Below are positions 19,073 through 31,121 of a stretch of DNA of 64,000 bases, in pieces. Made by a program: the position numbers and the translations under genes. This DNA comes from Veronia pacifica. GTDB lineage: Bacteria; Pseudomonadota; Gammaproteobacteria; Enterobacterales; Vibrionaceae. The notes under the pieces were generated by a model. It saw only the letters and a list, made by a program, of their open reading frames with translations. It had not been told where the DNA came from and ran no database searches. The DNA lies in assembly GCF_001707825.1 (NCBI RefSeq), contig NZ_LYBM01000010.1:53791-117790 (forward strand), written 5' to 3'. Position 1 is the stretch's first letter; the number at the start of each line of letters is the position of its first letter.

Positions 19073-22000
19073 TATTGTCCGCTCCCTTGCTGTTGGCCGC
19101 GCAGACGCTCCAGCGCCTTTGGTGGTAATGTCATTTCTGATTGACTGCGGGATACTTCCTTGATCTCTGGTGCATCAAGTCGACCTGACACCTGGTATCT
19201 GATCTGAGTAAATACATCGACGACAGGTGACAAAACAGTGGTCACTGCCGCAACGTACAACGCAGTTTGCGGTGCAACGGCAAATGCACTCAGTACCGGA
19301 ATGCTGGATGTAATATCTGGAATAAATCTGACGTCCGCATCCACGGTATTTTTTGGAATGTTGGCTATCCCTTTTATAAACATATCACCTGCCAATGCTT
19401 TCATCTGGATATTATCTGTGACGACAACACCATCTGTGATCACACCACGACCAGATATCTCATCAAAAGCCAATCCGTCCTCAAATACGCCCCGGAAGTC
19501 CAGCTGCATTTTTCTGACAATCGAATCAAGACTGAATAGCCCCAGCAGTTTACCCGCACCACCGACACCACTGATGTAGCCATCCTCAAGCGTCGCACTG
19601 ATATCACCATTCAGAGTACGTGTATCAATACGCCAAGGCGCACCATCAAAAGTGACATCACCAAAGGAGCTGTAACTGGCCTCCTGAATACCACCTGTTA
19701 CGCCAAAGCGGCCAATAATATCGGCGGTATTGGCACCCTTGGTGTTAAATTTAAGCCAACTGTGGCTGATACCTTTGTCATCGACTTCCCACCAGCCATT
19801 AGCGACAATACTATTTTCACCGCTCCCGACAGAAAACTTGGTCAAACTGATCCTGTTATTGTCATTGATCAGCTTGGCATCTAGTTTGCCCACCCGATAA
19901 CCTTGCAACCAGAGTTCGTTGACAGCCAGCAGGGTGTCAGGAAAATATTTGATAGCCATTTTGTCTGCATCCGTGGCGAGACTGCTGACCTCATCTTTTA
20001 TCTCGTCGACGTTGTGCGCTAACTTTTCTTCTTTTGAATTATCAGGCTCATAGTTAATGAACAGATGGTCAACAGATACCGTCAGACTACTATCTTTTTG
20101 CCATACGGCATCACCATCCACCTCTTCACTGCCGTAGATGATATGCCAGTTATGTTCATTGTTACGGGCTGCTACCGAAACATTGTTCAACGTAAAGCCA
20201 AACATCGTCAGCTTGTCTGATCTCAGGTTGATCCCCGTCGGTGCTGGAATATCAACAGAGCCTGATTGATTCATAAAATCTGTTTGAGTGAGACTTTCAG
20301 CAACCACTTTCCAATCATCAAGGTTGATATAGGGATAATTCACATCAATCAGGTGGCTGCCAATAGTGGAAACTGGCATTGGAGACTCGCCCACTTCCAA
20401 AAAGCTACTCATCACTCGTGGGCGTTTGCCAGTCAGCGATACCACACCTCGATAACGGCTATCGGGCAACTGCGCATAGACGGTAAATTGGTTATCACTT
20501 CCCTCTACAATCACTTTTGCCGTTCGACCCGCTAATTGAGATTGGCTGAAAGGTTCAGGGAGGTCACTTTTCAGTTCACCTAGCTGAGCATTGAGATCCG
20601 CCCGAAAGCGGGTACTTTCAGGGTAGAGACCGAGCCCAAGACGCAAGTCCCAGCGACTTGTACCGGCGACCTTATCAAAACGCCCAAGGTCGGTTTGCTC
20701 AAGTAACTTCTTGATGTCCCAGTCGCCTTCTGTCTTGATGTTTAACAGGTATCCCTGTTCCTGCTGTTCACCGTTAACCCCAATGTCTACCCTCTGATCA
20801 AGAAGGACGGCATTAAGCTGGTCACTGCTTACCTTATCGTCTTGGAACAAGACCTGACCGCTGACACTGTTTAGCTGCAATTTGGGTGCCTGCAGGTTAA
20901 TTTGATTATTGTCAAAGATGACCGCACCCTGAGTTGTCGGTTCTGAACCATCAAAAGGAATGGTCAGTGACAGCCCAGCAGCTACCGGACCTTTTGCTCC
21001 CAAATGTGTCAATGCTGAACCCACACTATCGGCTAAGGGTGTGTCCATCAGCAACGCCGTCGCTGCCTCGCTTTCACCCTTTGCTTTAATGTCTAACTTG
21101 AGTGGCTGACCGTCTTCGAGAAGAATATTGCCAAGAATTTTGTCCGAGCGAATCCCTCCAATACGCGCATTGTTCGCATCAATCAAAAGCCTGTCATTCT
21201 CAAACAATAAGTTCGCGTCAATGTCAGACACTTGTGGCCAACTGGACAGGAATTTAAATGTACCACGCCGCAGCGGCACGGCGGCTTGAAACATGCCATC
21301 GTGGTGATTGTAGGGGAAGTCAGCCAGTGTACCGTGCCAGACCAATTTCGCTTTATCTACTCGACCACTTTTTAATGCATCTGAAAGAAATGTCGTGAGA
21401 TTTTTACCCAATGCCAGTGTAGGCAGGTAACGCCATGTTTTGCTGACATCTTTCAATGAGGCTTCAGTATAGAAAGATAACCAAGGGCTGCCTTTTTGAG
21501 GGAGATCAAGACGAAACTGCCCCTTAACTCCCATCACAGAGGAAGAAACAGATACATGGTCACTCCATATGTGAAACTGCTGAGATCCTTGTTGCCAGTA
21601 AAGAGAGACATCGCCCTGCTGAATATCTAAGGGAGCCTGAAAGAACTCACCATAGGGCAATGTCTGCTCTGACATCACCAATCTGGCTTTACCTGCACTG
21701 CCCACGCCGGAGAGGTCAATAGCCAGCCCCTTAGTATCAGGCAAATAAGTCCAGTGCCGGAAGCTCACATCCTCAACCCGGGCAGAATACTGCAAAGGAG
21801 AGCCCTGCTCGTAACTCACGCGAAGATCACTGACCTTGCCATTGGGATTAAGGTCTCGCAGAGCATTTCCGACTGCAGGTGACAGCGGGAGTAAGCGACT
21901 GACAGGCATAATCAAGCCAATCTGACTGTCTGAAAGATTGACTCTCCATTTGTGTTCAATCAGCTCAGCATGAATTTTGGGCTCGGGCCAGCGCTTGCCA

Positions 22001-22953
22001 TCGGTTTGAACACTCAGTGACTCACTATCGAGCCGCCAGCCCTCTCTCTCTGGCGAAATATGGATTGTGCCACCGTTAATCCCGATACTGTGCTGACCGT
22101 TATTTTTCTCTGACCATGCAAGACGTCCACGATCAAACCCAAACTGAGCTCCCGTGAGCCGCCCACCGTTAATATCAGCCCAAAGTCGCCCTCCTGCCGT
22201 TGCCTGTTCCAACACTATATTTTCAGGTAGATAAGGTGAAATGAAAGGACGCACTGAGATATTTTCAGCACCTATGTAAAGCTTGCCCGTAAGCGAACTT
22301 AGAGTGCCCTGCTCACTGAACTCAAGGTTTACCTCAAGTTTATTGAGGTTGGTACCGCGAACACTCACTGTTCCCTGCGCTCGGTGTGATTGGCCCTGAT
22401 TTCGCCACAACAGCGAATCAATATCTAAGGTGTAGTCGTTATCGTCCGGCGCTCTTAAAGTAACCACCGCATTACGAAGACCAAACTTGGTAATGTTGAC
22501 CAGAAACAGTTTTTCCAAGCGATGTATGACATCTTCCCTATTGGCATCATCTTTGGATTTATCACCACTTTTGACAGAGTTCGACGACAGCTGGGTTAAA
22601 TCCACCTTTAACCCGTCTGCATTGAGACGAGAAAATACGGGTTCAAGATTTTTTATCGACGCCAGTAAATCAAGTTGCAGGTCAAGCTTTGCCAGCGACA
22701 TGACCTGTTTCTGGGTTTGACTGGCCAAAGTAACCTGCTGCAACGAAAGCGATGGAACTAAATATCGCCAATGCCCGGTTGCAGACTCAAAATCGACCTG
22801 AAAATCACTTTTCTGCTGTATCCACTCCTGAATAGGGCCTTTGAACGTGTTGATATTGGGCAGGAGTAGACGTAAAGAAACGGTGGCCGTAGCCACCAGT
22901 AATAGAAGAGTCAGGGTGAAAGCGGTCATGAACCGCAGGAAAAATCTCATCAT
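19072..22953 (-). CDS. yhdP: AsmA-like intermembrane lipid transport protein YhdP
   Basis: A 1293-residue protein anchored by one N-terminal membrane helix (about residues 7-29) with a very long beta-rich periplasmic body and a C-terminal AsmA-like domain. In E. coli YhdP, with TamB and YdbH, carries phospholipids to the outer membrane. Typical C-terminal blocks are 'SGVGGAGKLLGLFSLDSIVRKMQLDF' and 'FIKGIANIPKNTVDADVRFIPDITSSIPVLSAFAVAPQTALYVAAVTTVL'. Length and domain layout are normal. With mlaFEDCB, this window holds two opposing parts of phospholipid traffic. Confidence 0.94.
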   Translation of the reverse strand: MMRFFLRFMTAFTLTLLLLVATATVSLRLLLPNINTFKGPIQEWIQQKSDFQVDFESATGHWRYLVPSLSLQQVTLASQTQKQVMSLAKLDLQLDLLASIKNLEPVFSRLNADGLKVDLTQLSSNSVKSGDKSKDDANREDVIHRLEKLFLVNITKFGLRNAVVTLRAPDDNDYTLDIDSLLWRNQGQSHRAQGTVSVRGTNLNKLEVNLEFSEQGTLSSLTGKLYIGAENISVRPFISPYLPENIVLEQATAGGRLWADINGGRLTGAQFGFDRGRLAWSEKNNGQHSIGINGGTIHISPEREGWRLDSESLSVQTDGKRWPEPKIHAELIEHKWRVNLSDSQIGLIMPVSRLLPLSPAVGNALRDLNPNGKVSDLRVSYEQGSPLQYSARVEDVSFRHWTYLPDTKGLAIDLSGVGSAGKARLVMSEQTLPYGEFFQAPLDIQQGDVSLYWQQGSQQFHIWSDHVSVSSSVMGVKGQFRLDLPQKGSPWLSFYTEASLKDVSKTWRYLPTLALGKNLTTFLSDALKSGRVDKAKLVWHGTLADFPYNHHDGMFQAAVPLRRGTFKFLSSWPQVSDIDANLLFENDRLLIDANNARIGGIRSDKILGNILLEDGQPLKLDIKAKGESEAATALLMDTPLADSVGSALTHLGAKGPVAAGLSLTIPFDGSEPTTQGAVIFDNNQINLQAPKLQLNSVSGQVLFQDDKVSSDQLNAVLLDQRVDIGVNGEQQEQGYLLNIKTEGDWDIKKLLEQTDLGRFDKVAGTSRWDLRLGLGLYPESTRFRADLNAQLGELKSDLPEPFSQSQLAGRTAKVIVEGSDNQFTVYAQLPDSRYRGVVSLTGKRPRVMSSFLEVGESPMPVSTIGSHLIDVNYPYINLDDWKVVAESLTQTDFMNQSGSVDIPAPTGINLRSDKLTMFGFTLNNVSVAARNNEHNWHIIYGSEEVDGDAVWQKDSSLTVSVDHLFINYEPDNSKEEKLAHNVDEIKDEVSSLATDADKMAIKYFPDTLLAVNELWLQGYRVGKLDAKLINDNNRISLTKFSVGSGENSIVANGWWEVDDKGISHSWLKFNTKGANTADIIGRFGVTGGIQEASYSSFGDVTFDGAPWRIDTRTLNGDISATLEDGYISGVGGAGKLLGLFSLDSIVRKMQLDFRGVFEDGLAFDEISGRGVITDGVVVTDNIQMKALAGDMFIKGIANIPKNTVDADVRFIPDITSSIPVLSAFAVAPQTALYVAAVTTVLSPVVDVFTQIRYQVSGRLDAPEIKEVSRSQSEMTLPPKALERLRGQQQGSGQ

Positions 22954-22973
22954 GGATCAGGGGAACATCCGGT

Positions 22974-24443
22974 CTACATCATTACCACATCGAACTGCTC
23001 TTGGGAGTAAAGCGGTTCAGCCTGCACTTTTACCTGCTTACCAATAAAAATCTCGAGTTCGGCAAGTGCGTGGTATTCCTCACCTTTAAGCGCATCTGCA
23101 ACGGTTGGCGAGGCATAAACAACAAAATTATCCGCCTCATAAGCACGGTTTACTCGCGTGATCTCACGAAGAACCTCGTAACAGACGGTTTCCACTGTCT
23201 TCACTGTTCCCCGTCCCATACAGGTGGGACAAGACCCACACAATATGTGTTCGATACTCTCACGGGTACGTTTCCGGGTCATCTCGACCAACCCTAGCTG
23301 GGTAAAGCCATTAATATTGGTTTTCACCCTGTCTCTAGACAGCGCCTGCTCAAGCGACTGAATCACTCTCTCTCTGTGCTCTTCCGAGGCCATATCGATA
23401 AAATCAATGATGATTATCCCACCAAGGTTTCGCAGTCGAAGCTGACGGGCAATTGCACGAGTGGCTTCAATGTTGGTATTGAAGATCGTTTCTTCAAGAT
23501 TACGACGACCAACAAATGCCCCTGTGTTGATGTCGATGGTTGTCATTGCTTCTGTCTGGTCAATAATCAAATATCCACCAGATTTGAGCTCAACTTTACG
23601 ATCCAAAGAACGCTGGATTTCATTCTCTGTATCGTACATGTCGAAGATAGGTTGATCGCCAGTGTAGCACTCAAGCTTGTCGGTCAGCTCGGGCACAAAC
23701 TCCTTAGTAAACTCTTTCACTTCATCAAAACAAAGGCGCGAGTCAACGCGAATTAAATCAAGATCAGTGCCCACAAAATCACGCAGAATACGTTGCGCCA
23801 GGCCAAGCTCTCCATATAACACACTGCGATTAGTGCTCTTTATACGCCGTTCTATGACTTTCTTCCAAAGCCTCTTGAGGAAAGCGGCATCCTGAGCCAG
23901 CTCCTGCTCGGTTGCGCCTTCAGCCGCGGTGCGGATAATATATCCACCCAACTCATCGCAATAAGGAGTCACTAAGGCTTTGAGGCGATTTCTCTCCTGT
24001 TCGCTTTCGATGCGCTGTGAAACACCGACATGAGAAGCCCCCGGCATAAATACCAGGTAACGTGATGGCAGGGTAATATCTGTCGTAAGGCGCGCGCCTT
24101 TCGTACCGATAGGATCTTTAACCACTTGCACGACAATGAACTGCCCCTGACGAACCAGCTCAGAAATATCACGGACATTGAACTGCTGCTTCTCATTTTC
24201 CGATACACACTCAGTGTGAGGAACGATGTCTGATGCGTGCAGAAAAGCGGCTTTTTCAAGTCCAATATCAACAAAAGCAGCCTGCATTCCGGGGAGGATA
24301 CGGCTCACCTTGCCTTTATAAATGTTACCTACAATGCCTCGCTTGGCTTCGCGCTCAACGTGCACCTCACGGAGGTTTCCAGCCTCAATCAGGGCTACCC
24401 GGGTTTCCGTTGGTGTCACATTGATCAATAACTCAGCACTCAT
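22974..24443 (-). CDS. rng: Ribonuclease G
   Basis: An endoribonuclease of the RNase E/G family that trims the 5' end of 16S rRNA and decays some mRNAs. The 489-residue protein has an S1 domain (about residues 38-125), the catalytic DNase-I-like part with '[19 protein letters not shown]', and the zinc-link cysteines in '[11 protein letters not shown]'. It has no long C-terminal scaffold, so it is RNase G and not RNase E. It overlaps maf by 4 nt. Confidence 0.96.
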   Translation of the reverse strand: MSAELLINVTPTETRVALIEAGNLREVHVEREAKRGIVGNIYKGKVSRILPGMQAAFVDIGLEKAAFLHASDIVPHTECVSENEKQQFNVRDISELVRQGQFIVVQVVKDPIGTKGARLTTDITLPSRYLVFMPGASHVGVSQRIESEQERNRLKALVTPYCDELGGYIIRTAAEGATEQELAQDAAFLKRLWKKVIERRIKSTNRSVLYGELGLAQRILRDFVGTDLDLIRVDSRLCFDEVKEFTKEFVPELTDKLECYTGDQPIFDMYDTENEIQRSLDRKVELKSGGYLIIDQTEAMTTIDINTGAFVGRRNLEETIFNTNIEATRAIARQLRLRNLGGIIIIDFIDMASEEHRERVIQSLEQALSRDRVKTNINGFTQLGLVEMTRKRTRESIEHILCGSCPTCMGRGTVKTVETVCYEVLREITRVNRAYEADNFVVYASPTVADALKGEEYHALAELEIFIGKQVKVQAEPLYSQEQFDVVMM

Positions 24444-25027
24444 TCTATTTCCCCGGTTAACGCAGTAAATTGGTCTAATAAAGTTTCAGTTTCATACAGT
24501 GGCAAACCAACTACAGCGTGGTAACTGCCCTCTATCCGGGTAACAAAACGCCCTCCCAGTCCCTGTATAGCATAACTGCCAGCTTTATCGGCTGGCTCTC
24601 CAGAATGCCAGTACTGCGCAATTTCTCTATCGCTCAATACTTTAAACCAGACATGGGTTATGACAATTGATGTCAGTTGATGGTTCCTATCGGCAACAGT
24701 CACAGCCGTCATCACCTGATGTTTTTTGCCTGAAAGCTGCTGAAGCATAGATTTAGCATGAGCAAAATCCGACGGTTTTTCCATCACTTGTCCATCGAGA
24801 ACCACTATGGTGTCAGCACCAATAACAGGGCGCTCTTCGGGCGCAGCAGCGACGCCTGCCAACGCTTTATCAGCCGACAGACGTTTAACATAGTCTTCAG
24901 CCAATTCCCCTTCAGCCTGTTGTTCTTCAACATTAACAGACAATACAGAGAATGGCAGGGAGATCTGCTCCAGAAGGGCCTTACGACGGGGTGAGGCTGA
25001 TGCGAGGTAGTAAGATAAAGATGACAT
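24440..25027 (-). CDS. maf: Maf-family nucleoside triphosphate pyrophosphatase (YhdE-like)
   Basis: A 195-residue Maf protein that hydrolyses dTTP/UTP or modified nucleotides to monophosphates, acting in nucleotide-pool cleaning. The signature '[13 protein letters not shown]' is at residues 7-19, and '[12 protein letters not shown]' and '[28 protein letters not shown]' are conserved. It lies between mreD and rng as YhdE does in E. coli. Overlap with rng is 4 nt. Confidence 0.94.
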   Translation of the reverse strand: MSSLSYYLASASPRRKALLEQISLPFSVLSVNVEEQQAEGELAEDYVKRLSADKALAGVAAAPEERPVIGADTIVVLDGQVMEKPSDFAHAKSMLQQLSGKKHQVMTAVTVADRNHQLTSIVITHVWFKVLSDREIAQYWHSGEPADKAGSYAIQGLGGRFVTRIEGSYHAVVGLPLYETETLLDQFTALTGEIE

Positions 25028-25040
25028 TCAGCCTCCGGAT

Positions 25041-25529
25041 TCACTTGATAGATAGCTTGCGCCTGACACGACGCAATAATAAAAATAACCACGGCCAGAG
25101 TAAAAAATTAAGAATACCTGCCCAGAAGACGCTGGGGTCAAAAGTAACATTGGTCAATAGATACTCAGCCAAAAATTCAAGGATCTTGGCAGCCAGCGTC
25201 GCGACCGTCAAAATCGCCGCCTGCATCCAGAGTGAGAGATTCCTCAGCATTTGGAAGTTCCAGGCAACAAAATAAATGACCAGTGACATCATCAGCCCAC
25301 GCACCCCAAGAGTCGAGCCAACAATCAAATCCCATAACAACCCCAGCAGCAACGCGGTGCCAACGTTTACCCGGTTTGGCAACGCCATCACCCAGTAAAA
25401 GGTCACCAATAACACCCAGGATGGTCGAAAGTGTTCAAGCTCTCCCGGCCAAGGGGTGGTTTGTAAAATCAATGCGATAATGAACGATAGCCAAATCAGG
25501 CCATGGCTTCGCATCACGGGGTTTGCCAT
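25041..25529 (-). CDS. mreD: Rod shape-determining protein MreD
   Basis: A 162-residue inner-membrane protein with about five hydrophobic segments, part of the elongasome with MreB, MreC, RodA and PBP2. The 'PSWVLLVTFYWVMALPNRVNVGTALLLGLLWDLIVGSTLGVRGL' block is typical. It follows mreC by 19 nt and precedes maf by 13 nt. Confidence 0.94.
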   Translation of the reverse strand: MANPVMRSHGLIWLSFIIALILQTTPWPGELEHFRPSWVLLVTFYWVMALPNRVNVGTALLLGLLWDLIVGSTLGVRGLMMSLVIYFVAWNFQMLRNLSLWMQAAILTVATLAAKILEFLAEYLLTNVTFDPSVFWAGILNFLLWPWLFLLLRRVRRKLSIK

Positions 25530-25548
25530 GTATTAACCTCTGGAATGG

Positions 25549-26457
25549 TCAGTTTTTCTTGGATTTATTGTCAGGCTGATTAACCGTCACTGTTTCCCGC
25601 TGATTTTCAGGAGGAGGTGCCCGCCGTTTATCTGCATGCATGGTAGGCCATACCAGTACCACATAACGCAGACGATCGAACTGGACGGCAGGTCTTGCAT
25701 CAACTTGCGCGAAAGGACGTTTATTATCAAACGAGAATGAGGTCACCGTTGCGACAGGGTAGCCTTCCGGAAACACGCCTCCCAGCCCTGAACTCACCAG
25801 TTTATCGCCAGCTTCGATATCTGCACTACTGGTAATATTCTCCAGCTGAATATTATTTCTATCACCACGTCCCGCAGCAATAACCCTAATGTCATTTCGC
25901 ATCACCTGTACAGGAATAGCGTGACTTGGATCTGTGATCAGCAACACTCGGCTATTGTGGGCACTAACATATGCTACCTGACCGACAATACCATGCTCGT
26001 TAATCACTGGCTGACCTTCGTATACGCCGTTTGTCCGACCTTTATCGATCATAATTTGATGCTTATACGGGTCGGAATCTACCGCCATAACTTCAGCGAC
26101 AAGACGTCGTTCATCACGAACAAACTTAGAACCGAGCAGCTCACGCAACTGCTGATTCTGACGCTCGACCTCGTCAAATAATAACTGGCGACTGCGCAGG
26201 ACCAACACTTCTTCTTTCAGCTTGCCGTTTTCAATCAGTAATTGTTGATTGGAGGTGAGCTGATAAGAGAGATTGTCAAGAATATCCCGGGGTAAGTTAG
26301 AGGCATATTGGAGCGGTGCCACAACGGTATTGAGTAAGTAACGAACTTTTGCGAAGGCGTCAAAACGACTGTCAGTCAGCATAAGGCTGACTGACAGGAC
26401 TACCGCGAAAAACAGGCGTAGAGGCAAAGATGGCCCACGGCCAAACATTGGTTTCAT
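25549..26457 (-). CDS. mreC: Rod shape-determining protein MreC
   Basis: A 302-residue bitopic protein: a short cytoplasmic start, one membrane helix (about 11-27), a coiled-coil region (about 70-105) and the periplasmic double beta-barrel ('VMAVDSDPYKHQIMIDKGRTNGVYEGQPV'). It regulates PBP2 and links it to MreB. The charged C-terminal tail after residue 270 is likely disordered. It is 37 nt downstream of mreB. Confidence 0.95.
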   Translation of the reverse strand: MKPMFGRGPSLPLRLFFAVVLSVSLMLTDSRFDAFAKVRYLLNTVVAPLQYASNLPRDILDNLSYQLTSNQQLLIENGKLKEEVLVLRSRQLLFDEVERQNQQLRELLGSKFVRDERRLVAEVMAVDSDPYKHQIMIDKGRTNGVYEGQPVINEHGIVGQVAYVSAHNSRVLLITDPSHAIPVQVMRNDIRVIAAGRGDRNNIQLENITSSADIEAGDKLVSSGLGGVFPEGYPVATVTSFSFDNKRPFAQVDARPAVQFDRLRYVVLVWPTMHADKRRAPPPENQRETVTVNQPDNKSKKN

Positions 26458-26494
26458 TGTGTAATTGCGACCTGTTTGTTAGCAATCAGGAGAA

Positions 26495-27547
<1,053 letters not shown>

Positions 27548-27660
27548 TTAATCCTGCACGCGTGAGAATTTTTTTTATATTGCCGCTAAATGTACCAACG
27601 CAGGGGTCAAGCGGCAAGGCGATGATCTACAAACCTGAATAAGATCTGTCTTTTTTTTCA

Positions 27661-30600
27661 TTACCTAGCCACATTAGCGCCTTTTTCACCCTGATAGATC
27701 ACGCGGTCATTACCTCGGTAAGAACCTAGCGTAATGATTGCTGATGGATTATCACTGTTTCCCTGGCCCTCATAGAGTAGCCACGGCTGATTGTTGACAG
27801 TAACAGTGTTGCATATTTCTGACGTGCTTTTCAGACACTGCCAAAGGCGAAACTGTTTTCTGTAAAATCTATTATTTTCAGTCTTAGGTTTTACTAAAAA
27901 GGCAGTAACACCGTTTTCCATGTTTTTTTCGGTCTTACCACCATCAAAAACAATCACAGAATCGACTGGCGCGTTACCGTCTTTGTAAATTTCTTCCTGG
28001 CTATTTGCCCCAAGGCTAACGCTCGTATGATTATCATCTGTATTGACGACAAATTTATCACCGTCGCGATACTCTGCATACACTGGGACAGTCAGGTCGT
28101 CACTTAGGTTCCCTGCTGCATCTGAAATACGCAGTCGACCATAGCGAACATCCGTCACTCCCCACTTTGCGCCGAGATCGTTACCGCCTTTGTTTATGAC
28201 TCTATCACTATTTTTTATCTGTGCCTTCGTCCGCGGTTTAACCCCCAGAACTAGTTGCTTGAACGGGCCATCAGGTTCATTACTTCGTTCGAGAATCATG
28301 TTTGTGTCTTCAAACTTCCACACGCTGGTCCCATCAGAAGATGCTGCCCATGATAATGATTGTGATTGGGGATGCTTGAGTCTGTTAGTGAAATCGTCAC
28401 CACCCTGTTCACTGACAGCTGTTATATCAAAATTTACCTGACCGGATGCTAGCTTATGATAGTTCTTTACGGCTTGAGGATTATTTCCCCCTGTCATGGC
28501 TTTTATTTCAAACTGGCCTGTGAATGGCTGGTTCATGTAACTGAAGGGTACTGAACCATCAATTGATGTATTTGCAGCAATGACTTTTCTGTTATCCGAC
28601 AACAAAAAATGGTCGGGCTCGAAAGGACCCAATTTGATAAACGAGGGATTGATGCTCATCCCGAAATAGTTGCTCATTGTGGCTTGCAATTTGACTGGAC
28701 CGACATCGCTCCATGAAAGATCAGAGACTTTTTTACCTGCAGAAATATTCTTGGTGCCCGAGAGATCGCCAGCCCCATTTTGTAGTAAAGAAGCGCCAGT
28801 CAAGCTCACTGAGCTTCCGCCTATGCTCTGCCAAAAGCCTGCGACAACGCCGCGTTGGCATAATGATTTATTGGTTACATCTATCTCTGCGGGATTACTC
28901 GCATCTGGTAAAATATTGCCATCATCTCCGCTTCGCCAAGCTACAGGCTTTATGTTTAAGCCGAACTTTTCTCCAGCAATAAGAGAGTTACGATCCACAT
29001 TGCAAATACCAAAGGAATAGGGTCGAGAAAGTAAGTTAAACGCGCCTTTCATCGTCTGATTCAGCTTTACACCCAGTAACTCAGTCTCACCATTATTTCT
29101 TGCCTTAACTTCTTCAGAGGTGAACGGCGCATTTCTCAATATATTCCAATTGGTATCGTTGAGCTCTATTTCAACCTCACCAGCACCCATATACTTAGCA
29201 TCAAACGCGGTCTGCCCTTCTGTAAATGTCAGTTGTAATTGGTCACCCACCTGTGCGGGTTCAAAGGTCAGCAATGGCTCTTTACCCGGTTTGAAGGTGG
29301 GTTTTTTATATTTTTTGATGACATCAAGAGTTTTTTTTCCCGAATAGCTCTCTATGACGCCACAGCTATTCGATGTAGCAGTCACAGAAATTTGTCTCGG
29401 CTTTCCTGCAATGACCTTAATATCTGACGTGCCGAAGACTAAACGCGGATTCTTGTGACGGAAACGGTATGGACCGGTAATTTTGGGGGGAATAACATCA
29501 ATGCTAGAGCTGGTGATCGTCAAGTCACTTCGGATATAAATCGTTTCCTGTTTATTGCTAATAATGTCAACTGCGGCTCTACCGTCAACCAAAGATACTT
29601 TCGTGTTTTTTTTACAGGCACCAGGTTTATTTTCAACCTTAAAACACGCTCCAGTTGAAGTATCCTTTCCAGAAGAGTCAGTAAAAGAAAGACTTAATTC
29701 ACCATCTAACTTCCTTATTGTTCCATCTGGGTCTTCTGTAGAAAAATTGATGGAGTGCGAATCACACGTATCGAATATTGACTCAGTGGGTATTATCTTG
29801 AGTTCTGGCGGAGCTATACACAGACTATCACCGTATATCTGAGCATTTGTATTCATCGAGAGATCAGCAACACTCACTGCGCCATCTATGTGTGTATCAC
29901 CACTCAGCGTTAGCCTTTCCTGTGCGTATATAAGTGCTTTAATTACACTTTTCGACCTAAGTTCAGCTGATTTTTGAGTGAGCAGAATAAAGTCATCGGC
30001 ATTGCCATCATTGTTAATCTGGGCGTCTTTATAGAAATAAATCCCTTTGCTGACATAGATTCTGACTGGACCAGTCATAGTAATTGTGGGTGTGACGGAT
30101 ACAATCTTTCCATCTACCTCTTTGGTACCTCCAAAAAGTTCGAGCTTATTGAACCAATAAACGCCTTCATTAAGGGTTAAGTGACCGCCGGTTGACTGTA
30201 CATTGTTAAATACACAGGTATTTTTCAAACGATTGAAGTCGGAGAACTTGGCATTCTTGCATACGCCATTACTCCCCAATGTTTTATTTCCATCAACAGG
30301 TATGTCTATAGCGTTAACATTCGAAAAGTCAGAGCCAAAATACTGAACGTTTAATTCTGGATAGCTGATACTGCTATCGACCTTACACGTGAACAGGTTC
30401 TCGCTAGACTGACAAGATTCCTTCTTTACGTTTAAATTATTTTCGTCGAACCTCAGAACAAATTTATTGTCCGCGTCTAACCCGTGAGTTTGGATAATTT
30501 TCGCCGAGAGAGCCCCGTCAATTGATAACTTACCTGCACTTTTTTTATGTGATTGAGCGACACTAGGGAAAACTTGGCAGGCTGTACTAGGGTTAATGTC

Positions 30601-30669
30601 ATTAATTTCTGCCGTTGTATAAGAAGCAAAAAAACTCAAGATGAAAAAAATAGACCCTTTAAATCGCAT
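27661..30669 (-). CDS. mshQ: MSHA biogenesis protein MshQ
   Basis: A large secreted protein (1002 residues) at the end of the MSHA pilin operon; the role of MshQ is not well defined. It starts with a signal peptide (hydrophobic stretch ending near 'SYTTAEI'). The middle has repeated beta-strand segments including 'GVYWFNKLELFGG' and 'GDTHIDGAVSVADLSMN', and the second half is the conserved DUF6701-type region ('DARYGRLRISDA'-like, 'VYAEYRDGDKFV'). The open frame extends 21 codons upstream, but the ATG at 30669 has GGAGGT at the right distance and overlaps the mshP stop. The gene looks richer in A+T than its mre neighbours. Confidence 0.85.
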   Translation of the reverse strand: MRFKGSIFFILSFFASYTTAEINDINPSTACQVFPSVAQSHKKSAGKLSIDGALSAKIIQTHGLDADNKFVLRFDENNLNVKKESCQSSENLFTCKVDSSISYPELNVQYFGSDFSNVNAIDIPVDGNKTLGSNGVCKNAKFSDFNRLKNTCVFNNVQSTGGHLTLNEGVYWFNKLELFGGTKEVDGKIVSVTPTITMTGPVRIYVSKGIYFYKDAQINNDGNADDFILLTQKSAELRSKSVIKALIYAQERLTLSGDTHIDGAVSVADLSMNTNAQIYGDSLCIAPPELKIIPTESIFDTCDSHSINFSTEDPDGTIRKLDGELSLSFTDSSGKDTSTGACFKVENKPGACKKNTKVSLVDGRAAVDIISNKQETIYIRSDLTITSSSIDVIPPKITGPYRFRHKNPRLVFGTSDIKVIAGKPRQISVTATSNSCGVIESYSGKKTLDVIKKYKKPTFKPGKEPLLTFEPAQVGDQLQLTFTEGQTAFDAKYMGAGEVEIELNDTNWNILRNAPFTSEEVKARNNGETELLGVKLNQTMKGAFNLLSRPYSFGICNVDRNSLIAGEKFGLNIKPVAWRSGDDGNILPDASNPAEIDVTNKSLCQRGVVAGFWQSIGGSSVSLTGASLLQNGAGDLSGTKNISAGKKVSDLSWSDVGPVKLQATMSNYFGMSINPSFIKLGPFEPDHFLLSDNRKVIAANTSIDGSVPFSYMNQPFTGQFEIKAMTGGNNPQAVKNYHKLASGQVNFDITAVSEQGGDDFTNRLKHPQSQSLSWAASSDGTSVWKFEDTNMILERSNEPDGPFKQLVLGVKPRTKAQIKNSDRVINKGGNDLGAKWGVTDVRYGRLRISDAAGNLSDDLTVPVYAEYRDGDKFVVNTDDNHTSVSLGANSQEEIYKDGNAPVDSVIVFDGGKTEKNMENGVTAFLVKPKTENNRFYRKQFRLWQCLKSTSEICNTVTVNNQPWLLYEGQGNSDNPSAIITLGSYRGNDRVIYQGEKGANVAR

Positions 30670-31121
30670 CACTCCACCTCCTTCGCCCAAGTTTCCTGAA
30701 CGCGGGAAACTGCAAACTCTCCGCTCCCACACTGGCCTTTGCTCTCAACCGAATAAAAAGTTTTATTGCTGGAAGACTTTTTTACTTTGCACTCAACCGT
30801 TGCTTTGCAACCCTTTAAACCCTCATCAGTAAACATCATCACCTTCTGAGCGGCACAAGATGATAAAGGTAAATTGTCCTTGTTCTGAAGCAAAGGAAAA
30901 AGCTGGCTCATAGCCCATTGGGTGCCGGAGTTTGCGGCCAGCCATGCACGGGTACCCAACACTTCTCGCGCAGTCGTATTACTCTGAGAGGAGGTTATCT
31001 GCATCAGGTAGCCTCCAAGTGCTGCAAGCACCACAATGGAAAAAATGGCGATAATCAGCATGCTGCCCTGTTGCCGTTTGAGCGATTTGCCCAATGTTAC
31101 TGAGGTATTATTAGGGAACAT
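30669..31121 (-). CDS. mshP: MSHA pseudopilin-like protein MshP
   Basis: A 150-residue protein with a short basic leader and one hydrophobic helix ('QGSMLIIAIFSIVVLAALGGYLMQITSSQ'), the PilX-like minor pilin arrangement. There is no strict G|F-T-L prepilin site; cleavage would follow 'QQG'. The open frame reaches a GTG at 31160, but the ATG at 31121 has AGGAGG upstream. The gene overlaps the end of mshO by 11 nt, and its stop overlaps mshQ (TGATG). Confidence 0.85.
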   Translation of the reverse strand: MFPNNTSVTLGKSLKRQQGSMLIIAIFSIVVLAALGGYLMQITSSQSNTTAREVLGTRAWLAANSGTQWAMSQLFPLLQNKDNLPLSSCAAQKVMMFTDEGLKGCKATVECKVKKSSSNKTFYSVESKGQCGSGEFAVSRVQETWAKEVE